Positions 20,744-31,771 of a DNA stretch of 33,665 bases are shown here, in pieces. Location: assembly GCA_021401465.1 (NCBI GenBank), contig JADDMT010000218.1, positions 1 through 33,665 of the forward strand. The letters are read 5' to 3'. This DNA is from Teratosphaeria epicoccoides. Taxonomy: Eukaryota; Ascomycota; Dothideomycetes; Mycosphaerellales; Teratosphaeriaceae. The translations under genes were made by a program, and so were the position numbers. Below the pieces are notes generated by a model that saw nothing but the letters and a program-made list of their open reading frames with translations, had not been told where the DNA came from and ran no database searches. How positions within the stretch are numbered: position 1 is the stretch's first letter; each line of letters opens with the position of its first letter.

Positions 20744-23700
20744 ATGGAAGTCTCGTCGAGCTCGAAAGTCACCGGTAGGTGAGACTCTGGATAACCCAAG
20801 CAGTTCAAGTGTACAAGTATTGATTGGCACCACAGTGGAGTATCATGATCCGTCCGGAGTCTTCCCATTGGTATCTCGTGACATTGCGAGCCATCTGCCG
20901 CTTCGAAATCTCAATTGGCAATCACCGACCAGACCATTGCGCCAGATCAAGCAGCTCCACGTGGATTTTGTGCCCGATAATCCAACCGAGGCGAGCTTGC
21001 GACCACCGGCACAGCGAGTCGACTCCAATAGACCGAGGAGCATCGATTTCGTCCGGACTGGCAGCAAAGGGCGCGAAGATGCGATGAAGGAGAGGCGGCA
21101 CCAGATCCCTGGACTGAAGACTTCGCCGTATGTGAAGATATACGTATTACGTTGTGATGACAAGGACCAATACAAGACGACGGAACAAGCACGCATACGA
21201 GAATGGACACGAGCGAATGCGCAGACCAAAGACAAGAAGGGAGAGACTCATAATGCATTTGAATGGCTGATTCTGCATGTGGTGGTGCCGGACACAGTCG
21301 CTGCGAGTGAGCCCAGGTGGAGAGAATCGCAGTCGGAACCAGATACATTGAAGGAGCGCAAGACTGGTAACGTAAAATTTCCTGGGAAAAGCATAAAGAC
21401 TGTGTTTGATAGATTGAGGGCCGATTTCAATGAAGGTGGAAAAGCTGCGCAGGATCGCATTGCGCAGATCAGGGTGCGCAAGCAGGATGTGCCGCCCGAT
21501 CTCTTACCTACGCCACCAGCGGCCGAGACATTGGCGGAGACGCCACAGGAGCGAGAGAATGCATGGAAAGATCTGATGGACAAACTCAAGATCTCGATCC
21601 TCGTACCATTCGATGCACGCGTAAGGCAGTATGAAGCGGATGTTGCTGCCCAAGAAGCACGGCGAGCATTACCAGGGTGGAATTTCTGTACCTTCTTCAT
21701 TCACAAAGAAGGCTTGGCGAAAGCTCTGGAGAGCATTGGCCTGGTTGAGGATGCTTTAGTGATATACGATGAGTTGTCTCTTGGTCTCGAAACAGTGCTT
21801 CGAGACTTATGTTCAGGAAAGGCAGAGGGCACAGCTACCACGTTTGCATCGTACACAGATGACATCGAAGCACGCATCCTGGGCGACCAACAGGCGGCTG
21901 CGAATGCAGCCAGCAACGCCACTAGAGACGAAGCTGATGCAGCGGGCCTGTTCAGCAAAGATTATCGCGGGAAGATTGTCAGAAGCGACATCTCGGTATT
22001 CGACTTTTATTGCTATCTGTTCATGCGACAGAGTGCACTCATCTTGCGGCTGGCGAATGCGAAGGTAGCCAGAGCGGAGCTGGGTGGCAGCACCAAGGAT
22101 GGTGGCGAGGATCTAGTGCTGACCTCTGAGGTGTGCTGGCGCGCAGCAAGCTTCATACATAACAATGCTCGGACCTTGCGTCAAGATCTCGCAAATGCAC
22201 CACAAAAGCGCCCGCAAGCAAGTGTCGAAGCGCTTGTGGCGTCGTGGACGTTTGCGGTAGCCGAACAGGTCCTCGCTGAGACAGCCGCACCGGCCCTCGA
22301 TCTTGCGCAGTCGGATGAGCCTGCTCAGAAAGCGGCGATCACCAATGGCACGTTCAGCCCAAGTCGAAAAGACTTCGACTTTGGTCTCGGAGCCAATCCA
22401 TATCCGCAACGTACGACAAGTCTCGTCGCTAAGGCACCCCCACGACGCAGGCGGGCGCCAGAACTGCAGCGACCAGCATCTATCGCAGTCGAAAGCACTA
22501 TGAGTCTGCCGTCAAGCTCAGACACTGACTCTCCGTCGAAAGGAGCGGGTATACCGGGTCTGCCGGAGCTGGCCACATATCGTGCTGAGCTCGTCATGAT
22601 GCAGCGAAAGATGCTAGAGCAGCTTGCTGCGATTCGCGGTTGGTACGCCGGGTGGGAATCGTTGAAACAGGCGCGATCGAGATTAGAAGATGTCGATCTG
22701 GACGAGAATGCACAAAAGGAGACGAATGCCAGTAATGACGCAACAGCGCCGATATTACCAGGACTGCTGGCCTCCTTGAAAAGTCAAGAAAACTTCTATG
22801 AAACCTTTCAAATGCTCAGCGACCGTGCTATGCGATACTATGCACTCGCCACGCAAACCAAATCTGGAGAGGTAATTCTTGGTGACCTGGCCATACTGCG
22901 TCGGCAGGAGGGTGACACTGCTGCAGCCGAAGAATACATCAAGCACTTGTTGCCAAGCTACGAAACGGCGGAGTGGAGTTTGATGCATGCCGAGCTGCTG
23001 TCGGTCTATGTTTCTTGCTTGAAGGAGCTGAAGCGACATGATGAATACGTCAAACATGCTCTGGATCTTCTCGCAAAGCTTTGTGGCAAGCAACTTTCTA
23101 AAAAGCTGCCAGGAACCCGCTACGATGAGCTGGCAGAAGACGAGAGCCTTAATGTGCCTGGACTGATGACAGAATTGGTAGAGGAGTCTCGACAACTAAC
23201 AAAGAATGCCACGCGCCCTGCAGAACACTACTTCGGTGATATTAAGTTGGATTGCCAGCTGAAACATCTGCAAGATGAAGATGGCTTCTCGTTACAACTT
23301 CATTTCAGGTACCCGCTTGATGACAAAGTCGATATCGACGAGATTCAAGCACAGCTTGTCAGTATGGACGATGCTAATCAGAATATCTGGCTTGCTAATG
23401 GCTCGACCGTTACTATCGTGCAAGGATCGAATCAGATTGATTTGCGGTCAGCCACTGTGACCTTCGGCTCATACCTCCTTGATCAAGTCGTGTTCCGTGC
23501 ACAGAAGCTCAGGTTCGTCCACGAGCTGAAGGAGAAGAAGACGCCAACGCTGAATCTGAATAACATCGAGTTGACGCAGACTCCTGCTGCTGCACTCACT
23601 GCTCCTAAGCAACCTACGATTCTGGTCTATCCTGCTCATGGGGACTTTGATGCTAGCTTGTCCCTGACCAAGGACATCAAGCTCAATCGGCATCGCTGTA

Positions 23701-25199
23701 TGGAGATTGGTCTTAGCAGCGGACGCAATAGTATTAGCAGCATTGAGCTCAAGCTCAAGCCGTCCAGTCCCGGGTTGCGCTTGCATCTTGCAGATGCAAC
23801 AAGTATTGGAGTCGACAAGGTCGAACAGCAAGGCGCAAATTTGGGCACCCTTACTCTTGGTGGTCTGGAGTATGACAGCACCGCGATGGTGAAAATACCA
23901 TACTCTCTCGAGCAGAGCATACCGGAGATCTCAATCCGCCTAGAAGTGCAGTATAAGGTCCGCAATCAGAGCTTCACGTTCCTGGCTGCATCTTCGCTCA
24001 GGCATGAGCTACCTTTCGACGTGGACGTCAATGACATCTTCCATCTCGATACGCTGTTCTCCAGTTTCACGATACACCCGACGACGCCTGGGCCACTTAT
24101 GATATTGAGTATGAAGCTGGTGGATTCGAAAGCGTATGCGGTGGAGGCGCCGCCTTTGCCATCTGGCCAAAGGATGACTGTCTTTGAGAAGTCGCCTGCA
24201 AAGTTCCTGTACAAGATTTCCCGAAAGCAGGGTGCTGGCATTGTAAGCAGGAAAGAAATCCCCCTGGCATTGGAGGTGGAATACCTGTCGTTCGAAGAAC
24301 TGCTTGCAGTAACGATCCGGGAATCCTTCGCCGCACGACTTGGAGCGTCAGATTTCAAGACTCTGGGTCGGTTGCTTCTCCCTGTCGTTCTCGAGCGCAG
24401 TCGAAATCTACTCAGTAATGGAAAAATCGAGATTGCGCTTGTGCTTGAACAGGTCAAGCTACCCTCGTATGAAGAATTTGGGTGGCAAGAAGTCGTACAG
24501 ATTCTACCAGAGGCAACGCAACATGCGCTAAAGGATTGGCTCAGACAGTGGCATTCTGAGGATTCCCACTTGCAAATCGCTGATAGCGGCGACGTCGCGA
24601 AGAGCATCAGTCGCCATATCACCATTGCTGTGGACGTGCCGACGATCGATCTCGGTTTCAGCGCCTCGCTGACTCTAGAGATGTGTGGTCTGTCGAGCAA
24701 GGGTTTGTTTCGAATCGTCACACTTGGCAAGCCTATTACTGCGAAGTTACGATTGGCGCAGACTGATAATTGGAGCGCAGCCGTGATTTTGGGCGACAAG
24801 AACATGACTGAAGGCGTCATATGCGTCTGCGAGGTCCAAGCGGATGCAGACGCTTGGCTCGTTGGAGGCCCGCGCAGGATGCGCTTCGCCCTCACGAAGC
24901 AGGAGGAGCTCACGTTCGATCTGCTTTTGGTCCCGCTCAAGCTTGGTCAGCTCGCGCTGCCTCTGATTGATGTCCAGCCGGAGCAGGCAAGCAGCGCACA
25001 TAGTATCAACAGCAAAGTCCAGCCTGCTATCTCGTGTGAGACACAATATGAGAGTGGTGGTCAAATGGTGCAGGTGGTCAGAGACGTCAGGACGACGCGG
25101 ATCCAGATCGTTGAAGCGTCGGCGCCTCAAGCTTTGCCGTCATCTGATCATCCAAGCACGGCATCTGGAGCAGTCATTGAGCCTGTGGTGCCGGGGTGA
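20744..25199 (+). CDS. TRS130: TRAPPII complex subunit Trs130 / TRAPPC10
   Basis: Trs130 is a large subunit of the TRAPPII tether and exchange factor, which acts on Rab GTPases of the late Golgi and endosome (Ypt31/32, Rab11). I place two exons: 20,744-20,774 (ATG, ten codons plus one base) and 20,836-25,199, joined across a 61-nt intron, giving 1,464 residues. The large exon has no in-frame ATG at its 5' end; the open frame there begins only with TTG. Splicing puts MEVSSSSKVT ahead of VEYHDPSGVFPLVS, the conserved N-terminus of fungal Trs130. The middle is alpha-helical, with a basic, Ser-rich, probably disordered insert at about 540-590. Beta-sandwich-like regions follow, then the TRAPPC10 C-terminal domain with WLVGG at 1,351. 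Length is usual or slightly long. No RIP damage is seen. Confidence 0.93.
20775..20835 (+). other. Intron 1 of TRS130 (61 nt)
   Basis: It starts GTAGGT and ends CACAG. It is needed to join a 31-nt first exon to the conserved N-terminus. No clean CTRAY branch point is visible; TTGAT at about 20,820 is the nearest candidate. This is the only intron of the four without a CTGAC. Confidence 0.8.
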
Positions 25200-25693
25200 G
25201 ACATGTCTGGGCTAAGAAGTCCATGCTCGACATCCCGGGCGGTGATACCTTGCTAGCTGCTCCGAAGAGGAGGGTAGTCCTGGTCTGGCCCGAAGCTTGA
25301 GCTCTATGCCTTCACAGGCTTGGAGTGAGATGATCAACACTATTGATGGTCTTCCGGTTGCGCGAGAGATTCAACAAAAGGCGAAAGCTGAATTTCTGAA
25401 AGAAGCGCGGACATGCCAAATCAATCGATGGCGTGCTCAAGCAAGAGCGGGGCAGATTGAATGTGGGGCAACGATTTTGCTTGCGCAGTTCCCTGCAGAT
25501 GGGGAGCTTTTCTGTACGATTGTATGGTAGAGAAGAAAGTGACGACTTCCGTATTTCAGCAGAGTTGCATGCCATACTGCTAATTCTTCCCACACTGTAC
25601 AGTCTGTCCGAAGCGCTCTCGGAACAATCAAGCGATTGAGAAACATTGAGGAAATCAGACAATCTTTGGTCGATCGAAGCAGTTCAAATCACG
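25200..25693 (+). promoter_or_regulatory. Intergenic region between TRS130 and cysD
   Basis: This covers 494 bp with ordinary base composition. It must hold the TRS130 3' end and the cysD promoter. Short open frames on both strands show no family features. I find no convincing binding site for the sulfur regulators known in fungi. Confidence 0.35.
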
Positions 25694-27203
25694 ATGTCGG
25701 GCGAGGAGTTCATACCCAAGTTCGAGACGCTGCAGCTTCACGCGGGTATGCGTTTACGATGCGCAGGGTTGCAAATACCATTGCTCCCGCTCGCTGACGC
25801 AAAAGTACAGGTCAAGAAGCTGATCCAACCACCAAGTCCCGCGCCGTTCCCATCTACGCCACGACCTCCTACGTTTTCGATGACTCCGCACACGGTGCGA
25901 GGCTCTTTGGCCTCAAGGAGTTCGGCAACATTTACTCGCGCATCATGAATCCTACCGTCGACGTCTTCGAGAAGAGGATCGCAGCGTTGGAAGGTGGTGT
26001 CGCTGCCCTCGCCGCATCGTCAGGACAAGCAGCACAGTTCATGGCCATTGCAGCTCTTGCGCATGCTGGAGACAATATCGTGTCTACCTCCAATCTCTAC
26101 GGCGGCACCTACAATCAGTTGAAGGTCTTCCTGCCAAGGCTGGGCATCACGACCAAGTTTGTGAATGGTGACGACCCGGAGGGATTCAGGAGGCTGATTG
26201 ATGACAAGACGAAGGCAATCTACATTGAGTCGATTGGCAACCCGAGGTACAATATCCCGGACTTCGAGGCCATTGCCAAGGTCGCACATGAATCGGGTGT
26301 GCCAGTGATTGTGGACAATACCTTCGGAGCCGGTGGATACTTCATCCAGCCGATCAAGCATGGAGCGGACATCGTTCTGCACAGCGCGACGAAGTGGATC
26401 GGCGGGCATGGTACCACGATCGGCGGTGTCGTTGTGGACTCAGGCAAGTTCGACTGGGGCAGTGCGGATGCGAGGAAGAGGTTCCCGCAATTCACTCAGC
26501 CTAGCGAGGGATATCATGGCCTGAAGTTCTTCGATACCTTTGGTGCCATCACTTTCATCATTAGACTTCGTGTCGAAATTCTGCGAGACTTGGGCTCGGC
26601 TCTGAACCCGTTCGCTGCTCAGCAACTCATTCTCGGTATCGAGACTCTGAGCTTGCGTGCCGAGAGGCATGCGCAGAACGCGCAGAAGTTGGCAGAGTGG
26701 CTAGAGAAGAACGAGAACGTGGCTTGGGTGAGCTACCCGGGACTCGAAAGCCACAAGAGCCATCAGCTGGCGAAGAAGTACCTCAAGCGCGGCTTTGGTG
26801 GTGTGCTGTCGTTTGGTGTGAAGGGCGGGGAGAAGGCAGGTAGCCAGGTGGTGGATGGGTTCAAGCTCATCTCAAATTTGGCGAATGTGGGTGATTCGAA
26901 GACGTTGGCGATTCATCCGTGGACGACCACGCATGAGCAGTTGAGCGATGAGGAGAAGGAGAGTAGTGGTGTCACTTCGGTAAATCTAGTGACCGAAATG
27001 GTTGAAGAGATGAGTTCTGATGCTGACGTTCTTGGCTGCAGGATCTCATCCGGATATCGGTTGGTACGGAGCACATCGACGATATCATTGCCGACTTTGA
27101 GCAGTCGTTCAAGGCTGCGGCGACGAAGCCGGAGAGCAAGGGTGCTGGGGCGAATGGTGAGAAGACTGGTGATGTTGATGCACCGGCGAAAACTGTTGTC
27201 TAG
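25694..27203 (+). CDS. cysD: O-acetylhomoserine (thiol)-lyase (homocysteine synthase)
   Basis: This PLP enzyme of the Cys/Met metabolism family makes homocysteine from O-acetylhomoserine and sulfide (MET17 in yeast, cysD in Aspergillus). Three exons, 25,694-25,745, 25,811-26,979 and 27,042-27,203, encode 460 residues. The start MSGEEFIPKFETLQLHAG and the joins to GQEADPTTKSRAVPIYATTS and to DLIRISVGTEHIDDI restore the family's sequence. The PLP-binding SATKWIGGHGT has its Lys at 213, and Asp187 in VDNTF should pair with the pyridine nitrogen. The C-terminal 25 residues are a Gly/Glu/Lys-rich tail beyond the usual 430-445. The protein is expected in the cytosol, with no signal peptide. If intron 2 stays unspliced the frame remains open and reads into unrelated residues to 27,279. 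Confidence 0.96.
25746..25810 (+). other. Intron 1 of cysD (65 nt)
   Basis: It starts GTATGC, has a CTGAC branch point at 25,794-25,798 and ends ACAG. It splits the Gly codon at residue 18. Confidence 0.9.
26980..27041 (+). other. Intron 2 of cysD (62 nt)
   Basis: It starts GTAAAT, has CTGAC at 27,022-27,026 and ends TGCAG. Removal joins GVTS to DLIRISVGTEHIDD, the conserved end of the family. It holds no in-frame stop, so open-frame search alone would miss it. Confidence 0.92.
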
Positions 27204-28071
27204 ATGCGTCCACGCCATGGCATGTCAGACGTCAACAAAAGGCATGCCGAGGCCCTCCGAGGCAGATCAGATCAAATAGAGTTTCGCTTGTCATGTGCGA
27301 CTCGACTTTGCCGTTCGGGACAGCATGTGATTTTTTTGCACTCTCACACATTTCATATTGAAACATCTCGAGCCACTCGTCTTGCACGTTAATTTTTACA
27401 AGACAGCCGTCGCACAGCCTAGCCTGGACATGCAAGTATCTTCGCATTGCCCCGCTGATCTTTGCGCTTTGCTCACAGATGTACAGGCTGCTGAAAGATT
27501 ATCTCGGTGACATGAATACCCGATCGACTGGATGCCTCGGCTCAGCAGACACACTGCGCGACATTATGCCGCTGCGTCGGGTCCAGCTGGTTTATTCACA
27601 AATCACGGCGAGCCCGACGGCGTGACCTTCGGTAGCAGGTGAACTCGACTAGCCGTCCGATTCTCTGTTATAGATATATCATCTCTTGCTTATCTTCTAT
27701 GCCTTGTGCTGTCGTATAAGTGCGTGTTAAGCGGCGGCGGACTCGGGTAAAGTGGGTGCATGCTGCGGGTACCAGGGTAGGTCCTTTACCTTGAGGTTGC
27801 CTCTGATGTGAGACTGGGATGGCAAACTACGGACATGAGCGATGTGGAGCTAATTCTGGTGCTTTGCCGTAGAAAAGACTGGTCTCCGAGTATAACTACC
27901 TTATTACACACACGTCTTGCGAAGACTCGAGCAACCCACGTTTGACTGACGGACCACCCGCATCTTGCACAACGCGGCTTCGGCATCTCGCAGCGATTCC
28001 GTCTGCACACTTCGAGTCAGTTTTCCGCAAGCGCGACGACAGCTCAGAATTGAATTTTGGAAAAAGAAAAG
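27204..28071 (+). promoter_or_regulatory. Intergenic region between cysD and the acyl-CoA synthetase
   Basis: This covers 868 bp of ordinary composition, with the cysD 3' end on the left and the synthetase promoter on the right. Just before the ATG is an A-rich stretch (GGAAAAAGAAAAG), a favourable fungal start context. No RNA gene or repeat is seen. Confidence 0.4.
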
Positions 28072-30258
28072 ATGTTGTCCACGAACACATCTGTGGCTTT
28101 GGAAGCCGCGAGGAAGGATACGCCGCCTCCACCGCCAGGCACACCCTACAGTGTCCCGGTGCCGGGCTCAGAACAGCACGGCAGAACCGCAGTCTGGCGG
28201 CATTGGCGGCGTTCTGAGGCAGGACCGGTGAATACGTACGATCCAGAGATTAGGACGATACATGAGGCGTTTGAGCAGACGGCGAACAGGGCGCCGAGTC
28301 GGAAATGTCTGGGCTTCAGGCCACATGATGCGATCACCAAGACTTTTGGGCCGTATGTGTGGGAGAATTACGGGCAGATTCAGAAGCGACGGGCGAATTT
28401 TGGTGTTGGGTTAGTGGAGTTGCACCGCCAGGTCGGCGTTGTAGGCACGCAATACGGTGTTGGTCTTTGGTGCCAGAACCGGCCGGAGTGGCAGATTGTC
28501 GATCTGGCTTGTGTCTCCCAGTCGCTCTACAGCGTCTCAATCTACGATACCTTAGGCCCGGATACGACGGAGTACATTATCAACCACGCCTCATTGACCG
28601 CAGTCGCTTCGTCAGTCAACCACATTCCAGTACTGCTGAAGTTGGCACCAAGATGTCCTTCCCTGAAGCTGATTATCTCTCTGGACCCGCTGTCCAACGG
28701 CACTGAGCTGCCAGGCAATTCGAAGAAGGATCTCTTGCAGGCGATGGCTTCCGAGCACGGCGTGCAAATCCACTATCTGAAGGACGTGGAGGCCTTGGGT
28801 GAGAAGCACCCGCGGCCGTACACGCCTCCCAGGCCGGAGGACACAGTGACGATCAACTACACGAGTGGAACCACCGGAAACCCGAAGGGTGTTGTCCTCA
28901 CGCACGCAAACGCGGTCGCCGCCATCAGCGCTGCTATGACTATCGCACCTTCAGAAAAGGATGATGTCCTCTGCTCGTACCTGCCATTAGCACACATCTT
29001 TGAGCGCGTGACTGAGCAGTCCGCTCTTTGGGGTGGCGCATGCATTGGATACTTCCACGGCAATGTTTTGGAGCTCGTGGATGACGTGAAACTGCTCAAA
29101 CCGACCATTTTCAGTAGTGTGCCGAGGCTATTCAACAGGTTCGGTGGTGCGATCAAGGCTTCGTCGGTCGAGGCGCCAGGCTTCAAGGGCACACTTTCGA
29201 GGCATGTGGTGGACACGAAACTTGGTTATCTTGAAAACGCGGAGCCCGGCAAAGCCACGAACAAGCACTTCTTCTATGATCGCATCTGGAGCAAGAAGGT
29301 AGCATCCGCACTTGGTCTGGAGCGGGCGCATACTATGATCTCTGGTTCTGCCCCTCTGGACCCTACGCTACAACAGTTCCTGCGTGTTGCTCTTAGCAAC
29401 AACTTTGTTCAGGGTTATGGTCTCACTGAGACGTACGCCAGTGCGCTTGCTCAGACCGCGCAAGACTTTAGCACTGGCAATTGCGGTGCTGTCACCGTGG
29501 CGTCTGAGCTTTGCCTCCAAGACGTGCCCGACATGGATTACCTCTCGACCGACAAACCCTATCCTCGTGGAGAGCTTCTGATCCGTGGCCCGTGTGTCAT
29601 GAAGGAGTACTACAAGAATGAGGCCGAAACGAAGAAGACTTTCACCGAAGACGGCTGGTTTCGCACTGGCGACATTGCTTCAATCGATGAGCTTGGCCGT
29701 TTCCGCATCGTCGACCGCGTCAAAAACGTGCTCAAGCTTGCACAGGGAGAATACATATCTCCCGAGCGCATTGAGAACGTTTACCTCGGCAATTTGCCGT
29801 ACTTGGGCCAAGCATACGTTCATGGAGACAGCAACCAGTCAAACCTCGTGGCCATTTTCGGCATCCAACCGGACATGTTCGCTACATTCGTCGAGAAAGT
29901 GTTGAACAAGAAGATCCCTGCCGATGACCTAAAAGCGCTTGGGGCTGCTGGTCAGGACCCCAAGGTCAGAAGAGCTATCGTGAAGGAGTTGCTGAAGGTC
30001 GGCAAGAAGTCCAAATTCAATAGCTACGAGAACGTCAAGGCAGTGAGGTTGCTGGTGGACCCGTTCACGATCGAGAATGAGCTGCTGACGCCTACGTGAG
30101 TCCTCATTTTCACGTTAATCTGACAGACTCGAGCTTTGCGCTGACTTGTGTCTAGGTTGAAACTGAAGCGGCCCCAGACTGCCAAGCTGTACCGCGCCCT
30201 TATCGACGAGATGTATGTTGAGATAGAGAAGCAGAGCACGCCGAAGGCGAGGTTGTGA
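28072..30258 (+). CDS. Long-chain-fatty-acid--CoA ligase, probably peroxisomal
   Basis: This ATP-dependent acyl-CoA synthetase activates fatty acids by way of an acyl-AMP. Two exons, 28,072-30,095 and 30,156-30,258, give 708 residues, usual for fungal Faa-type enzymes. An open frame also runs upstream to a TTG at 28,057, but the first ATG is at 28,072. Seen motifs: PPPPPGTPYSVPVPGSE near the start (18-34), YTSGTTGNPKG at 263-273 (ATP binding), YGLTE at 449-453, and DGWFRTGDIASIDELGRFRI at 527-546 with the following RVKNVLKLAQGEYISPE, the fatty-acyl-CoA synthetase signature region. The last exon ends in ARL, a good peroxisomal targeting signal type 1, so beta-oxidation is the likely role. The gene is FAA2-like by location signal; the exact paralogue is not settled. 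Confidence 0.94.
30096..30155 (+). other. Intron of the acyl-CoA synthetase gene (60 nt)
   Basis: It starts GTGAGT, has CTGAC at 30,141-30,145 and ends TCTAG. It splits codon 675. If it is kept, the very next codon is TGA and the protein ends without the last 33 residues and the ARL signal. Confidence 0.92.
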
Positions 30259-30400
30259 GAGATTTGTGTCGTTCCATATGTATGCACAGCGGTGGGGTTG
30301 TAGGAGTACTCAAGAGATCATTGAAGTAGATGAGAATATTTTGCATATACGCGGGGAAGGATGCTCGTATGAACTTGCTATATCAGATACCTTTAGCATG
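30259..30400 (+). other. 3' flank of the synthetase gene and border to repeat DNA
   Basis: Normal composition lasts about 100-140 bp past the stop codon and then gives way to TpA-rich RIP DNA. The transcript's 3' end has to lie in or near this short stretch. Confidence 0.5.
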
Positions 30401-31263
30401 TCTGTAAAAGCTATAGTAGCTCTACAGACGTACTTTGTAGACTTAGACAGGTAGATTACCTGTACGCGTAGTCCGTGTATCTGTAAGGCTTTAGTATAGC
30501 GTATTAGTAAGTAAGTAGTATTAAACCTTATTTAGTACTTACCTACATTATCTTGATATTTATCTTGTCATGTCTCTAACCTTCTAGAGAGGTACTAACT
30601 AAACTAGGATAGTAGAAATAACTCTACTATAACCTTAGATAAGACTATAGGGTATAGTTATAAATGATTTATTATATTTAGCCTAGCTTGTATACTATGC
30701 TCCCTAATACTTAGGACTACTATATTTTAATAGATTAATTAGTATGTAAGTCTAAGGCTAGCTACTAGTTAAGGAGCCTAGAATTAGGGACCTTAAATAA
30801 GAGTAAATATACTCTAGGTCTAGACATAGACCCTATACCTATAAAGTATATATGTAGTACTATAGTTATTATAGAAGAGGACAGGGTTAGGACAGACTTT
30901 CTACTAGATAATTGTTATAAACCTACAGATAAGGTTATAGGGTTCTTAGCTTATTAAGTAAGAGGATACTTAAGCAATAATCTAGGTAAGGAAGATCTCT
31001 GTTAACTTAATACCTTTTAGTAGGTTTATAACTTAGGTTAAATGCACTATCTACTCCTACATAGGAAACATTATGTCCTATATATGCATAAGAGACTATT
31101 ACTCTTATAAAGGCCTTATTATCCTCTATGTTGTCTACGTCCTCTATTATAGCTACTATTACTCTATCCTTGACATTCGTAGTCGTTAGTACTAGTATCC
31201 TATAAGGATTCACATGTTAAGGAACTGTTAAGTGCTACTTAGCTGTTAGCGAGGTAGTCAGAG
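30401..31263. repeat. RIP-mutated repeat DNA, unidentified
   Basis: TpA-rich, CpA-poor sequence with no recognised protein motif. A 68-codon open stretch at 31,213-31,007 on the minus strand has no family features. This could be an old element into which E inserted; the bases before E's LTR (CAGAG, 31,259-31,263) are the presumed target site. Confidence 0.5.
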
Positions 31264-31620
31264 TAATACAGTTAATACTAGGAGGCTATTAGAGCCGCAT
31301 AGGTTCTAATGCCTACCTTTAGTATGTAATAACCCTACTACATAGTAAAGGGAGTCCTTTGTATATATGTTAGCTTGTATGTTGTCTAAGTAGGATTAAT
31401 GCTTGACATAAGATGCCCTATGCTACTAACCCTATAGTACCCCTATAGGGTTAGGCTCAGACATGCTTTCCTAATTAAGGGGCGTTAGGGGCTATAAGTA
31501 CCTCTAGCGCTACCTCTGTAATAAGCAGAAAGTAGCGCTATCTTGTACCTATTAAAAGGCCGGATTACTCTGTCATACTACGAGATATTTTCATATTATA
31601 TAGCATATACATCTATATTA
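31264..31620 (+). repeat. 5' LTR of element E (357 bp)
   Basis: Full-length family LTR by its ends. The TATA region reads CTATAAG and the later motif AGAAAGTAG. Several hairpin arms are spoiled by transitions. Confidence 0.88.
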
Positions 31621-31771
31621 GTTCTGCTTTCTCCTTCCTGCTTTATAGTCTAGCAGAGAATACTATAATATGTCTAGAGTACTACAAACTTATAACTAAC
31701 ATGTAGTAAGTGCTATCCTAAGTGCCTGTAATAGCGAAGCTAGCCTAGGTAACTAGCCTGTAGGAGTACTC
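31264..31771 (+). mobile_element. Element E: 5' LTR and leader of the A/B/C family, truncated
   Basis: A 357-bp LTR (31,264-31,620) begins TAATACAG and ends TATATTA. Leader sequence follows that aligns with 10,723-10,870 of C, including the CTGCTTTCT motif. Homology stops at about 31,771, and unrelated repeat DNA follows. Hence E is a 5' end cut off by a deletion or by another insertion. It is the most heavily mutated LTR here, with a few small indels as well. Confidence 0.88.

Noticed and set aside
20820..20822. TTG as the start of TRS130
   Set aside because: TTG starts are not expected in fungal nuclear genes. The bases belong to an intron, and splicing gives an ATG and the family's N-terminus.
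23966..24940. 324-codon open frame on the minus strand
   Set aside because: It lies wholly inside the TRS130 coding exon, has Ser/Arg-rich composition without a domain, and is a shadow of a long gene with biased codon use.
28057..28059. TTG as the start of the acyl-CoA synthetase
   Set aside because: An ATG in the same frame lies 15 bases downstream in a good context.
20391..30400. Biosynthetic gene cluster
   Set aside because: The three genes belong to unrelated housekeeping pathways, and no synthase, transporter or regulator is present.
31007..31213. 68-codon minus-strand open frame
   Set aside because: It lies in RIP-mutated AT-rich DNA with no family features; chance is likely.
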